Assembly (NCBI GenBank): GCA_030745835.1
Contig: JASLNU010000038.1
Span: forward strand, 1-64,000
Origin: GCA-2687515 sp002687515
Lineage (GTDB): Bacteria; Pseudomonadota; Alphaproteobacteria; Rhodospirillales; UBA2165
Length of the DNA stretch: 64,000 nt
Direction: 5' to 3'
A program made the position numbers and the translations under genes. Below the pieces are notes generated by a model. It saw only the letters and a program-made list of their open reading frames with translations, made no database searches and was not told the origin of the DNA. The first letter of the stretch is position 1, and each line of letters starts with the position of its first letter. Shown here piece by piece: positions 9,247-18,069 of the stretch.

Positions 9247-9269
9247 GTGAGCCTCCTGGTTTGAATTTT

Positions 9270-9713
9270 CTAAAAGTCTACCGTCACCTCGCCGATCCAG
9301 CGCTCCTTGCGCCGATCCAATCGGCCGGCGCGTTCTTCGCCTTCGTAATCGACGGCGGCGGATGGTTCGGAAAAGCTGGCCGGATCATCCAGGCAATTGA
9401 CGTTGACGACGGCGTAGAGTTTAGCATCGATATCCGAAACCGCCGCGGTCACGGCACCGCAATTTCCGCAGACGATAAAATCGGCGGTGCCGTGGCCGAA
9501 GCGGTATTTGTTAACCGCCCCGGAGTCGCTCGCATAAAGGTGCAGCGCGCCGCCGGGATCGGAGGTCCAGCGGCCGCCATGCTTGGTGCAGAAAGCGCAG
9601 CCGCAGGCGCGCGGCGGAAGCCCGGCGATAGGTTCGGCGCATACGAAGCGAAAGCGGACATTGCCGCAATGGCAGCCGCCCTTGAGGTGCAATGTACCGC
9701 CATGCTGCCCCAT
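9270..9713 (-). CDS. GFA family zinc protein (Mss4-like fold)
   Basis: This 147-residue cytoplasmic protein belongs to the family named after glutathione-dependent formaldehyde-activating enzyme, whose members are mostly uncharacterised. The zinc ligands are visible as GGCHCG (residues 12-17), ACGCAFC (36-42) and CGNCGA (about 97-102). The start ATG abuts the lolD stop codon directly (TAGATG), so translation is probably coupled to lolD although no functional link is evident. Assigning formaldehyde-glutathione chemistry would go beyond the evidence. Confidence 0.8.
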   Translation of the reverse strand: MGQHGGTLHLKGGCHCGNVRFRFVCAEPIAGLPPRACGCAFCTKHGGRWTSDPGGALHLYASDSGAVNKYRFGHGTADFIVCGNCGAVTAAVSDIDAKLYAVVNVNCLDDPASFSEPSAAVDYEGEERAGRLDRRKERWIGEVTVDF

Positions 9714-10394
9714 CTAACCTTCCACCAGCATCCCGTCTTCGAGCCTGAGCACCCGGTCCATGCGCGCCGCCAGCGTTGAATTATGGGTGGCGATCAGGGC
9801 CGCCAGGCCGGCGCCGCGCACCAAGGATATCAATAATTCGAACACGTCATCCGCGGTGCCGGGGTCCAAATTTCCGGTCGGCTCGTCGGCAAGAAGTATC
9901 CTCGGCTCGTTGGCCAGCGCCCGGGCGATGGCGATGCGTTGTTGTTCGCCCCCCGACAGCCGCGCCGGACGGTGCCCGGCGCGGGCTTCAAGACCCATGG
10001 CGGCGATCAGCTCGGCGGCGCGGGCGCGCGCCGCCGATTTCGATTTGCCGGCGATCAATTGCGGAATGACGATGTTCTCGGCGGCCGAAAATTCGGCCAG
10101 CAGGTGATGATATTGATAGACGAAGCCCAAATCGCCGCGGCGGATGAGGGTGCGCGCATCTTCGGGCAAATCATTGGCTTTGCGGCCGCCGATCACGATA
10201 TCGCCGGCCTCGGCTTCTTCCAACAGGCCGGCGATTTGCAGGAGCGTCGATTTTCCCGAACCCGAAGGCCCGGTGAGGGCAACGATTTCGCCGCCGGCCA
10301 ATTCCAATTCGATGCCGCGCAAAACCTCAAGATCGGTTTCGCCCTGGTGAAAGGTCTGTTTGACGCCGGTGAGTTTGAGCAGGGTTTCGGTCAT
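9714..10394 (-). CDS. lolD: Lipoprotein-releasing ABC transporter ATPase
   Basis: LolD powers extraction of outer-membrane lipoproteins from the inner membrane and their transfer to the carrier LolA. The 226-residue protein shows Walker A GPSGSGKST (residues 42-50), the signature LSGGEQQR, Walker B ILLADEP and the H-loop IATHN. Its length is normal for the family. It starts 13 bp after the stop of the permease gene upstream, and the two form one operon with proS. Confidence 0.93.
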   Translation of the reverse strand: MTETLLKLTGVKQTFHQGETDLEVLRGIELELAGGEIVALTGPSGSGKSTLLQIAGLLEEAEAGDIVIGGRKANDLPEDARTLIRRGDLGFVYQYHHLLAEFSAAENIVIPQLIAGKSKSAARARAAELIAAMGLEARAGHRPARLSGGEQQRIAIARALANEPRILLADEPTGNLDPGTADDVFELLISLVRGAGLAALIATHNSTLAARMDRVLRLEDGMLVEG

Positions 10395-10407
10395 GGCTGA
10401 TTGGGCG

Positions 10408-11652
10408 TCATTCGTAGCGCAGCGCTTCGACCGGATCGAGGCGCGCCGCCCGCCAGGAAGGGTAAATGGTGGCCAGGATGGAAAGACCCAGCCCCATCAG
10501 CACCACCGCCGTCACCTCGCCGGGATCGACGATGGCCGGCAGGTGGGACAGGAAATAAATTTCGGCGGCGAACAGTTCGGTTCCGGTCAGCCCTTGCAGC
10601 CATTGCCGGATGGTTTCGATATTTTCGGCAAATGCGAGCCCAAGTCCTAAACCGAAGAAGGTTCCGATGACGCCGACGCTGGCGCCCGACAAAAAGAAAA
10701 CGCGCATGATCATGCCGCGTGTCGCGCCCATGGTGCGTAGAATGGCGATGTCCCTGCCCTTGTCCTTGACCAGCATGATCAGGCTGGAAATGATGTTGAA
10801 GGCGGCGACCACGATGATCAGCGTCAGGATCAGGAACATGACATTGCGTTCGACCTGGATGGCGTTGAAAAAACTGGAATTCTTGCGCTGCCAATCGAGC
10901 ACCTGGCCCTTGCCGCCGAGGGCACGAAAAACGGCGCCGGCCATGGCCCGCGCGGCGTCGGGATCGTCGATCACAACATCCAGGTAATTCACCGCTTTCG
11001 GAAGTTTGAAATATATTTGCGCGGCGGGCAGCGGCATGAAGATGAAGCTGGAATCGTATTCATGCATGCCGACATTGAACAATCCCGCCACCCGGTAGGC
11101 GCGCATGCGCGGCACCGTGCCGAACGCCGTTATGTTGCCCTTGGGCGAAATCAGCGTGATCTTGTCGCCGACGCGCAGGCCCAGATTGCGCGCCAGCCGG
11201 GTGCCGATCAGGACCCCGTCCTTGCCGCGAAAATCCTTGAGCCCGCCGATCACGATGTTGTCGGCAATGATCGGGCGCTTGGCCAGATCGGCAGGGGCGA
11301 TACCGCGCACCAAGGCGCCGCCCGCCTGGCCATTGGCGCTGGCCATCACCTGGCCTTCGATTATCGGGGTTACTTTAAGGACACCTGGCAGCTTGGCGAC
11401 TTGGGTGGAAAGCTTTTCGTAATCGGGCATGCTCGGCGCCGTCCCGTAGACGCTGAGATGGCCGTTGACGCCGAGGATACGGGTCAGAAGCTCCTGGCGG
11501 AAGCCGTTCATCACCGACATGACGATGATCAGCGTGGCGACGCCAAGGCCGATGCCGAGCAGCGAGAACCAGGCGATGACCGAAATGAAGCCTTCCTGGC
11601 GCCGGGCGCGCAGATAGCGCATCGCCATCATCCATTCGAAGGCGGAAAACAT
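10408..11652 (-). CDS. lolC: Lipoprotein-releasing ABC transporter permease
   Basis: This inner-membrane permease works with LolD to release lipoproteins. It shows the LolC/E layout: an N-terminal membrane helix (FISVIAWFSLLGIGLGVATL), a long periplasmic domain, then three C-terminal helices in an FtsX-type fold. The start is set at the ATG at 11652 (MFSAFEWMMAMRYL), giving 414 residues; a longer frame back to 11787 would overlap proS with unrelated sequence. Only one permease gene is present here, so it may form a homodimer (a LolF-like arrangement) or pair with a second subunit encoded elsewhere. The LolC versus LolE name is therefore a convention. Confidence 0.9.
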   Translation of the reverse strand: MFSAFEWMMAMRYLRARRQEGFISVIAWFSLLGIGLGVATLIIVMSVMNGFRQELLTRILGVNGHLSVYGTAPSMPDYEKLSTQVAKLPGVLKVTPIIEGQVMASANGQAGGALVRGIAPADLAKRPIIADNIVIGGLKDFRGKDGVLIGTRLARNLGLRVGDKITLISPKGNITAFGTVPRMRAYRVAGLFNVGMHEYDSSFIFMPLPAAQIYFKLPKAVNYLDVVIDDPDAARAMAGAVFRALGGKGQVLDWQRKNSSFFNAIQVERNVMFLILTLIIVVAAFNIISSLIMLVKDKGRDIAILRTMGATRGMIMRVFFLSGASVGVIGTFFGLGLGLAFAENIETIRQWLQGLTGTELFAAEIYFLSHLPAIVDPGEVTAVVLMGLGLSILATIYPSWRAARLDPVEALRYE

Positions 11653-11657
11653 ACCGG

Positions 11658-12980
11658 TTAGGCCGCCAGACTGTTGAGCTTGTTGAGCGCCGCTTCGATG
11701 GTCATTTCCTCTCGTTCGCCGGTGGCGCGGGATTTCAATTCGATAACGCCGTTTTTTAAGCCTCTCGGACCGACGATCAATTGCCACGGCAGGCCGATCA
11801 GGTCCATGTCGGCGAATTTGACGCCGGCGCGCTCGCCGCGTTCGTCATACAAGGCATCGATACCGGCATCGCCCAGCTTGGCGTAAATGTCCTCGCACGC
11901 AGTGTCGCAGGTGTCGTCGCCGGCGCGCAGGTTGATGATACCGACATCGAACGGCGCCACGCTTTCCGGCCAGATGATGCCGTTGTCATCGTGGGATGCC
12001 TCGATGATGGCGCCGACCAGGCGCGAAACGCCAATCCCGTAGGAGCCCATTTCGATGGGCACGTCCTCGCCTTTTTCAGTGGTCACGTAGGCGTTCATGG
12101 CTTCCGAGTATTTGGTGCCGAAATAGAAAATATGGCCGACCTCGATACCCCGGGCGACGGCGAGGTCATTGCCCAGGGTTCCCTCTATTTCCGCGTCGCG
12201 CTTTTCATCCGTTGCCGCGTAATAACCGGTCAGGGAATCGACGACCGTTTGATGATCGCCTTGCGGGTCCAAATTCATCAACTCAATATTCAAATCCACA
12301 AGATCCTTGTGGCAGGCAACTTCGCTTTCACCGGTGTCCGCCAAGATCATGAATTCGTGGCTCATATCGCCGCCGATGGCACCTGAATCCGCAACCATGG
12401 GAATCGCCTTCAGACCCATGCGTTGAAAAGTCCGCAAATAAGCGACGAACATCTTGTTGTATGATTTCTTGGCACCGGCGTAATCCAGATCGAAGGAATA
12501 GCAATCCTTCATCAAGAATTCGCGCCCGCGCATGATGCCGAAACGGGGCCGCACCTCGTCGCGGAACTTCCATTGGATATGGTACAGCATCTTCGGCAGA
12601 TCGCGGTAGCTGCGCACCGATTCCCGGATGATCTCGGTGATCAGTTCCTCGTTGGTGGGGCCGTACAGCATTTCCCGGTCATGGCGGTCGGTGATGCGCA
12701 GCATTTCCTTGCCGTAATCATCATAGCGGCCGCTTTCGCGCCAGATCTCGGCGGGCTGGATGGTCGGCATCAAGAGTTCCTGGGCGCCGGCGCGGTCCTG
12801 CTCCTGGCGCACGATCTGTTCGATTTTCTTGAGCACCCGCTGACCCAGGGGCAGCCAGGAATAAATGCCGGCGCTGGACTGGCGGATCATGCCGGCGCGC
12901 AGCATATAGCGGTGCGAAACGATCTGCGCCTCGGAGGGGTTCTCCTTGAGGGTCGGCATGAAAAACTCGGACAGGCGCAT
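11658..12980 (-). CDS. proS: Prolyl-tRNA synthetase, short alphaproteobacterial type
   Basis: This class II synthetase charges tRNA-Pro with proline. At 440 residues it is far shorter than the roughly 570-residue E. coli enzyme, because alphaproteobacterial ProS lacks the inserted editing domain between motifs 2 and 3. Class II features are visible, including the TNEELI stretch, the motif 2 segment IQWKFRDEVRPRFGIMRGREF and the motif 3 region GSYGIGVSRLVGA, followed by an anticodon-binding domain. The ATG at 12980 (MRLSEFFMPTLKE) matches the usual start; an in-frame TTG at 13004 would add eight residues. The lolC start follows its stop by 5 bp. Confidence 0.95.
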   Translation of the reverse strand: MRLSEFFMPTLKENPSEAQIVSHRYMLRAGMIRQSSAGIYSWLPLGQRVLKKIEQIVRQEQDRAGAQELLMPTIQPAEIWRESGRYDDYGKEMLRITDRHDREMLYGPTNEELITEIIRESVRSYRDLPKMLYHIQWKFRDEVRPRFGIMRGREFLMKDCYSFDLDYAGAKKSYNKMFVAYLRTFQRMGLKAIPMVADSGAIGGDMSHEFMILADTGESEVACHKDLVDLNIELMNLDPQGDHQTVVDSLTGYYAATDEKRDAEIEGTLGNDLAVARGIEVGHIFYFGTKYSEAMNAYVTTEKGEDVPIEMGSYGIGVSRLVGAIIEASHDDNGIIWPESVAPFDVGIINLRAGDDTCDTACEDIYAKLGDAGIDALYDERGERAGVKFADMDLIGLPWQLIVGPRGLKNGVIELKSRATGEREEMTIEAALNKLNSLAA

Positions 12981-13066
12981 GGCGTGGTCGTTCCCAGCGG
13001 GCAAAAGCTGCGCGACTGTAGGAAAAGCCCGCGCCCTTGTCCATCACGCCGTTTTTCGCGGTTGAC

Positions 13067-14224
13067 TTAGCGCCCGCCGCTCAGCACCGATTTACATTTC
13101 TCCGCCAACTCGCGCTGATCGCCGCCGCCGAGAGGCTGGCCGTTGAAGGTCAGCCGGCCGCTCGAGAGATTGTATTTGACCTTGCCGACGACGCCGTCGC
13201 CGAGATTCTTGCCGATATCCGCCGCCGCCTGGTGGGCGCTGATGTTTTCCGTGTTGGCACTTTCCGAAACTGTAACCGCGTCGGAAGCCGCCGTGGCGTT
13301 GGTCGAAGCGGTAGTTGCGGCGGTCAACAAATCTGCTTTCGATGTCGCGTCGGCGGCGGCGGCGGTGGCGGCGGTGGCAGCGGCTGCCGCCTCGGCCGCC
13401 AGATCGGCATCACCCGGATGCTCGGCCGCCTTGGCGGCGGCTGCCGTCGATGCGGCGGCGGCGGCGGTCGAGGCGGCGGTGGCGGCATCGGAAATGGCTT
13501 TCGCCTCATCGGCCGCCGCCTGGGCCGCGGTGGCGGCGGTTTTTGCGGCGCTTGCCTTGCCCTCGGCGCTGGTCGCGTCGGCGGCACTGTTTGCTGCCGT
13601 GGTGGCGGCGGTGGCCGAAGCCGCGACGGCATCGGCCTCGGCCTGGGTTTCGCTATATTCGGTTGCCGCCGCGTCGGCCGTGACTTTGGCCGCGTCGACG
13701 GCTAGATCCAAGGCATTGTTGCCGGGATCGGCCTTGGAGGCGGCGACGGCGGCGGTATAGGCGGTATCGGCGGCGGTCTTGGCGGCTTTGGCGGTATCGG
13801 CCAGATCCTGGGCTTCGGTGGCGGCGGTCGTCGCCGAGGTTGCCGCCGTCGAGGCCGATGTTGCCGCCGATTTCGCCTTATCGGCGGATATCGACGCGGC
13901 GCTGGCCGCCTTGGCGTCGGCCTCCGCCTTGCCCAGGTAATTCTTGATGTCGAATTTGACGTCGAAGCTGATGGTGTTGGGGATTTTAATTCTGGAGCCG
14001 CCGTTCAAATCGGCCGGCGCCACCCTGCGGCCGCGTACATCGACGCCGGCCCGGTAGTTTACATCGGCGCGCGCCTGGTGGCGCACCAGTCGCTGGCAGT
14101 CTTTCTTGCTGATCGACAGTTTGGGGCCCTTGGCATCGGCGAGGTCGGCGCCCAACGGAAGCAGCGCCGCGCCCAAGATCGGGACCAAAATGCTGGATGA
14201 TAATGCACTGAAATGCCGTTTCAT
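13067..14224 (-). CDS. Secreted protein with a long alanine-rich insert
   Basis: This 385-residue protein has a signal peptide (residues 1-32, ending ADAKG). A structured N-terminal module follows (about 35-98, with DVNYRAGVDVRGRRVAPADL), then an alanine-rich region of about 230 residues (100-330) built mostly from A, T, S, D and K, and a C-terminal module (336-385) with VGKVKYNLSSGRLTFNGQPL and a cysteine. The two cysteines (43 and 377) could join the ends. Two PG-containing segments about 100 residues apart (ADPGNNALDLAVDAAK and EHPGDADLAAEAAAAA) suggest an internal duplication within the insert. The ATG at 14224 follows GGGAG; a TTG at 14251 is less likely. Function is unknown; a long helical or fibrous periplasmic or surface structure is an inference from composition. 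Confidence 0.75.
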   Translation of the reverse strand: MKRHFSALSSSILVPILGAALLPLGADLADAKGPKLSISKKDCQRLVRHQARADVNYRAGVDVRGRRVAPADLNGGSRIKIPNTISFDVKFDIKNYLGKAEADAKAASAASISADKAKSAATSASTAATSATTAATEAQDLADTAKAAKTAADTAYTAAVAASKADPGNNALDLAVDAAKVTADAAATEYSETQAEADAVAASATAATTAANSAADATSAEGKASAAKTAATAAQAAADEAKAISDAATAASTAAAAASTAAAAKAAEHPGDADLAAEAAAAATAATAAAADATSKADLLTAATTASTNATAASDAVTVSESANTENISAHQAAADIGKNLGDGVVGKVKYNLSSGRLTFNGQPLGGGDQRELAEKCKSVLSGGR

Positions 14225-14382
14225 CGCTTTTCTCCCATCACTATCATTCAAATGGTGCGGGCGGCGGCGCCCGTCAAGCCGTCACCGCGCACATATCGAA
14301 TGCGCTGTTTTGGCCATTTTGCGCAGATTGGCCATTATAAGCAGATTGGATTGAAGTTCGGTTAAACGATCGCCTTGCGGGC

Positions 14383-14943
14383 TTAAACAGCCTTTTTTAT
14401 TTCACCTGACATGGTTAGCCATGCCGGATTGCAAGCGGCGATTTTCTCATAGACCGGGCAGTTCTGCTGGTGCGCACCCGGCAGGTAGCCGATGCTCATC
14501 AGGAATTCGCCGACGATTTCGCCGCCCATGAATTTGAAATTCTTACGGAACAGCTTGACCCACTCATCCTTGGGCCGGGGATGATTTTGATCGATCCAAT
14601 TGGCGAACCCGCCGTGGGAGTCGCGAAGATCGATAATCCTGTGCGCGTTTTCGATGGTCGCCTCGATCTTGCGCCGGTTTCTGATGATCGAGGCATCCTT
14701 GATAAGGCGCTCCACGTCATTGCCATCGAAGCCGGCGACACGATCGGCGTTGAAGTTCTCGAAGGCGATTTTCAGACCTTCGCGTTTTTTCAGGATGATC
14801 AGCCAGGACAGGCCGGCTTGAAAAACCTCAAGGGTCAGGCGCTCGAAAAGGGCGGCTTCATCCTCGATGGGAAAACCATATTCGGTGTCGTGGTAGGGTC
14901 CGTGAAACGGATGGCTTGGCGCCGAAACGCAATAACTGCTCAT
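14383..14943 (-). CDS. tag: DNA-3-methyladenine glycosylase I
   Basis: Tag removes 3-methyladenine from alkylated DNA, starting base excision repair. The 186-residue length is typical. The zinc ligands match the E. coli enzyme: Cys5, His18 (PYHDTEYG), and the His158-x3-Cys162 pair in GAHQQNC. The active-site stretch LEVFQAGLSW with its conserved Glu is also present. The gene is alone on its transcript, with the alanine-rich protein gene downstream and a long palindromic element upstream. No LexA-type or Ada-type box was found near its start. Confidence 0.9.
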   Translation of the reverse strand: MSSYCVSAPSHPFHGPYHDTEYGFPIEDEAALFERLTLEVFQAGLSWLIILKKREGLKIAFENFNADRVAGFDGNDVERLIKDASIIRNRRKIEATIENAHRIIDLRDSHGGFANWIDQNHPRPKDEWVKLFRKNFKFMGGEIVGEFLMSIGYLPGAHQQNCPVYEKIAACNPAWLTMSGEIKKAV

Positions 14944-15067
14944 GGGGAATTTACGGTGGTTACATTATGAGACTCTGATGTTTGCTTTCCGTGATGCGCA
15001 TTCTGTTGAGATAGGTTTATTTCACAAAACGCATGTATCTCTGAAATGCGAATTTGTCAGGGAACCC

Positions 15068-15082
15068 TTGCAATTATTGCAA
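15068..15082. promoter_or_regulatory. Operator-like palindrome upstream of tag
   Basis: TTGCAAT and ATTGCAA are separated by one base, forming a 15-bp palindrome about 125 bp before the tag start. It resembles a dimeric regulator site, but no protein can be assigned. The rest of 14944-15354 holds no gene: apart from this site it is mainly the palindromic element at 15094-15356. Confidence 0.25.
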
Positions 15083-15093
15083 CCCTTCACCTA

Positions 15094-15356
15094 GAGCATG
15101 AACCGACCAAATCCGGTCAATTTGATGTGGCAGCCGGGTTTTTCGAGTAGGCGCGGTGCGCGGCGCGATGTTTTCGCATCGGGCAAGCGCCGCAACGCAC
15201 CCGAAAGGCCCGGATGCCGCACCGCAGGCCGGGCGCCTTAGCGCCGTGGCTGCGTTGCGCTCCTTTGCCGATGCGAAGGCATCGCCATGCGAAGCGCGCC
15301 TAACCACGACGCAAATTCACCCGGTCAAATTGATCGGATTTGGTCGGATCATGCTC
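15094..15356. repeat. 263-bp long-palindrome element (RIME/MITE-like)
   Basis: The outer arms are 32 bp (15094-15125 and 15325-15356), inverted, with only two mismatches; each contains CCGACCAAATCCG and ends in GAGCATGA or its inverse. The inner sequence continues as an imperfect inverted repeat: TAGGCGCG near 15149 answers CGCGCCTA near 15301, and CGCAACGCA near 15190 answers TGCGTTGCG near 15250. The whole unit can therefore fold into one long hairpin around a GC-rich centre. There is no credible reading frame. This is typical of short non-autonomous repeat elements of alphaproteobacteria. The right end overlaps the stop codon of the neighbouring DUF1467 gene. Confidence 0.8.
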
Positions 15357-15600
15357 AAGTAACGCCCAGATCGTTAAGGGTGATAAGGTCAAATTCGACG
15401 ATTACATAGACCACCAGCCACACCAGGAAGGCAAGGACCGTGTTGGCGGCGAATTTCGTCAACATCCGGGCCCGGACCGGCGCGCCCGGATCGTTGCCTT
15501 TCTCGACATCGGTTTGCCGGCGGACGCCAAACGGTAAAACCACGAACAGGGTCAACCACCAGATGACGAAATAAACGGCGGCGCCGGTTACCAGCGTCAT
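15355..15600 (-). CDS. DUF1467 family small membrane protein
   Basis: This 81-residue protein has two membrane helices (residues 4-24 and 52-74) joined by a charged loop with LPFGVRRQTDVEKG, the hallmark of DUF1467. Its function is unknown. The family is characteristically placed between rnj and proS in alphaproteobacteria, as here. The ATG at 15600 lies 13 bp after the rnj stop, so the two are cotranscribed. The TGA at 15355-15357 lies in the last bases of the palindromic element, so insertion may have supplied or replaced the original 3' end. Confidence 0.8.
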   Translation of the reverse strand: MTLVTGAAVYFVIWWLTLFVVLPFGVRRQTDVEKGNDPGAPVRARMLTKFAANTVLAFLVWLVVYVIVEFDLITLNDLGVT

Positions 15601-15613
15601 TGTTCCTGGATCC

Positions 15614-17284
15614 CTATATCCGGACCACGTGGACCGTGGTCAATGGCCGCTTGCGGTAGGTGTCGCGCAAGCTTCTTCTGATCGCGCGGCGGCTCATTTC
15701 GCCGATCTGCTCGTCGTCGCGCCGGTCGCTTTCGTCCATATCCTCGATCACGCCTTTTACTTGCTCGGTCAGTCGCTCCAATACATAGGGCGCTTCGTCA
15801 TCGTCGGCGAGCCCGTGCATGGTCAGTTTCGGCGGCGCCACCATGCAGCCTTCGGCGTCGACAATCAAAGTAAACACCGCCGATCCGTTGAATAATACCC
15901 GGGATCGCTCACGAACCACCTGACCGTCGAGGGGAACCAGACGGCCGGAATCAAGGGCCAGCCTTCCGACCGGCGCTTCATCGATAATGCATGCCTCGCC
16001 GGGCGCGATTCTGACCACCGAGCCATTTTCCACCAGCAACGTATGCGGCACCTGGCACGCCGCCGCCAGCTCCGCGTGTTTTTTCAAATGCCGCTGCTCG
16101 CCATGCACCGGGATGACCATTTGCGGGCGCACCAACTGATACATCTCGGTCAACTCATCGCGGGCGGGATGGCCGGAAACGTGGATGTTTTCATCCAGTT
16201 CGGAAACAACGTCGACGCCCCGTTGCACCAGGCGGTTATGGATGCGGCCGATGGCCAGTTCGTTGCCCGGGATAATGCGCGATGAAAATATCACCGTGTC
16301 GCCCGGCCCCAGTGAAACCGAACGATGATCGTCGGCGGCGATGCGGGTCAGGGCGGCGCGTGGCTCGCCCTGGCTTCCGGTGCAGATATAAAGGATTTCA
16401 TCATCCGGGATGCCGGCTGCTTTTTCGGGCTCCAGGAAGGGCGGCAATTCGGTGAGGTAGCCGGTTTCGCGGGCCGCCGCGTTGATCCGCCAAAGCGACC
16501 TGCCGACCAGGGCAACGGCGCGCCCATTGTTGCTGGCGGCATCGAATATGGTTTTCAGGCGGGCCACGTTGGATGCGAAACAGGCGACCGCCACCTGGCC
16601 CCTGCAACGGCCGATGATCTCGCTCAATCGATCGAGCAGCGAGGCTTCGGAACCGGACACGCCCTCGACGAACACATTGGTGGAATCGCCGATCGCCGCC
16701 AACACCCCCTCGTCCCCGAGGGCGCGCAGCGCCGCTTCGTCCGATGTCGGGCCGACCACCGGTTCGGGATCGAATTTCCAGTCGCCGGTATGAAAAATAT
16801 TGCCGAGCGGCGTACGCAAAACGACGGCGTTGGGTTCGGGCATGGAATGGGTAAGGGTGATCAGCTCCAATTCGAAGGGGCCGACGCTGAATTTCCCCTT
16901 CAAGGGAACCTCGATGATCTCCACATCTAGCGGCTCTTCCTCCCATTCCAATTTCTTGCGCAACAGGGCGGCGGTGAACGGCGTCGCATAGACCGGGCAG
17001 CGCAGCCGCTGCCAAAGGTAGGGCACCGCGCCCAAATGATCCTCGTGCCCGTGGGTCAGGACAATACCGGCCAACTGCTTTCGCCGTTCCTCGATGAATT
17101 CCGGATCGGGCACGATGACATCGATGGATGGCGTGGTGTCGTCGCCGAAGGCGATGCCGAGATCGATGATCAGCCATTGATGATTATCCGGCGTCCCGAA
17201 GCCATAGAGATTGAAGTTCATGCCGATTTCCTCGGCGCCGCCGAGCGGCACGAACAACAGTTCTTCTTCGGCTTCCGCCATCAT
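15614..17284 (-). CDS. rnj: Ribonuclease J
   Basis: RNase J is a metallo-beta-lactamase/beta-CASP nuclease with endo- and 5'-exonuclease activity in RNA maturation and decay. The 556-residue protein has the zinc motif HGHEDH at residues 78-83, an NFNLYG start region (GGAEEIGMN), the beta-CASP segment (about 210-350) and the late HVSGHPARDELTEMYQLV motif. The start ATG overlaps the coaX stop by 4 bp (ATGA), which implies translational coupling. A second ATG follows one codon later. Confidence 0.92.
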   Translation of the reverse strand: MMAEAEEELLFVPLGGAEEIGMNFNLYGFGTPDNHQWLIIDLGIAFGDDTTPSIDVIVPDPEFIEERRKQLAGIVLTHGHEDHLGAVPYLWQRLRCPVYATPFTAALLRKKLEWEEEPLDVEIIEVPLKGKFSVGPFELELITLTHSMPEPNAVVLRTPLGNIFHTGDWKFDPEPVVGPTSDEAALRALGDEGVLAAIGDSTNVFVEGVSGSEASLLDRLSEIIGRCRGQVAVACFASNVARLKTIFDAASNNGRAVALVGRSLWRINAAARETGYLTELPPFLEPEKAAGIPDDEILYICTGSQGEPRAALTRIAADDHRSVSLGPGDTVIFSSRIIPGNELAIGRIHNRLVQRGVDVVSELDENIHVSGHPARDELTEMYQLVRPQMVIPVHGEQRHLKKHAELAAACQVPHTLLVENGSVVRIAPGEACIIDEAPVGRLALDSGRLVPLDGQVVRERSRVLFNGSAVFTLIVDAEGCMVAPPKLTMHGLADDDEAPYVLERLTEQVKGVIEDMDESDRRDDEQIGEMSRRAIRRSLRDTYRKRPLTTVHVVRI

Positions 17285-18057
17285 CGGGACCGGTTTCGCT
17301 TATTCAAGAGGTAGAGCCCGCGCAGGGTCAGGTCATGATCGCAATATTCGATGGCGTCCGTCGCCTCGGCGAACAAAGGCGCCAGTCCGCCGGTCGCGAC
17401 CACCGTCAAGGGCGCGCCGAAATCGTCTTCGATACGCTTGGCCAGGCCTTCGATGATGGCGACATGGCCCCAGAAGATGCCCGATTGCATGGCCGAAACG
17501 GTGCTGGTTCCGATCACCTTGCTGGGCCTGTCGACGGCGACGCGCGGCAGTTGGGCGGCGCCCAGATGCAATGCTTCCAGGGACAGGTTGATGCCGGGGT
17601 AAATCACCCCGCCCCGGTAATTGCCGTCCCCATCGACCACATCGAAGGTGGTGGCGGTGCCGAAATCCAGCACCAGCAACGGGCCTTTATAACTGGCATG
17701 GGCGGCCACCGCGTTGCACAAGCGGTCGGCGCCAACCTCGCCGGGGTTATCGGTCAAGACATCGAGGCCCAGATCGATGTCCGAATTTCCGACCACCAGC
17801 GGCGTGCATTCGAAATACTTGCTGCACAGCGTTTGCAGGTGGATCAGGTTGGCGGGCACCACCGTGGCGATGATGGCGCTGTTGATATCGCCGCGCAAAA
17901 TACCATCGCTTTCCATCAATTGGCAGAGCCAGACGCCGAATTCATCGGCGGTCCGGTTGGCGTTGGTGGCGGCGCGCCATTCACCGGCGACTTCGCCATC
18001 ATCGTTGAAAACGGCAAAGACGACGTTGGTATTTCCGGAATCAATGGCCAACAGCAT
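17281..18057 (-). CDS. coaX: Type III pantothenate kinase
   Basis: CoaX phosphorylates pantothenate in the first committed step of coenzyme A synthesis. The 258-residue protein begins with the phosphate-binding DSGNTNVVFAVF motif (residue 6 on), has GADRLCNAVAA in the middle and DFGTATTFDVV for the second phosphate motif, all typical of the ASKHA-fold type III enzymes. It follows birA by 12 bp and overlaps rnj by 4 bp. This birA-coaX-rnj order after nuoN is common in alphaproteobacteria. Confidence 0.93.
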   Translation of the reverse strand: MLLAIDSGNTNVVFAVFNDDGEVAGEWRAATNANRTADEFGVWLCQLMESDGILRGDINSAIIATVVPANLIHLQTLCSKYFECTPLVVGNSDIDLGLDVLTDNPGEVGADRLCNAVAAHASYKGPLLVLDFGTATTFDVVDGDGNYRGGVIYPGINLSLEALHLGAAQLPRVAVDRPSKVIGTSTVSAMQSGIFWGHVAIIEGLAKRIEDDFGAPLTVVATGGLAPLFAEATDAIEYCDHDLTLRGLYLLNKRNRSR

Positions 18058-18069
18058 TAAGCATGAATC

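Noticed and set aside
13143..13760. Long plus-strand frame opposite the alanine-rich gene
   Set aside because: The GC-rich alanine codons keep all frames open. Only the minus-strand product has a signal peptide, ribosome binding site and structured ends.
15094..15356. Intrinsic terminator or structured RNA gene
   Set aside because: The arms are too long and symmetrical, there is no T tract, and the centre shows no conserved RNA family that I recognise. A palindromic repeat element fits better.
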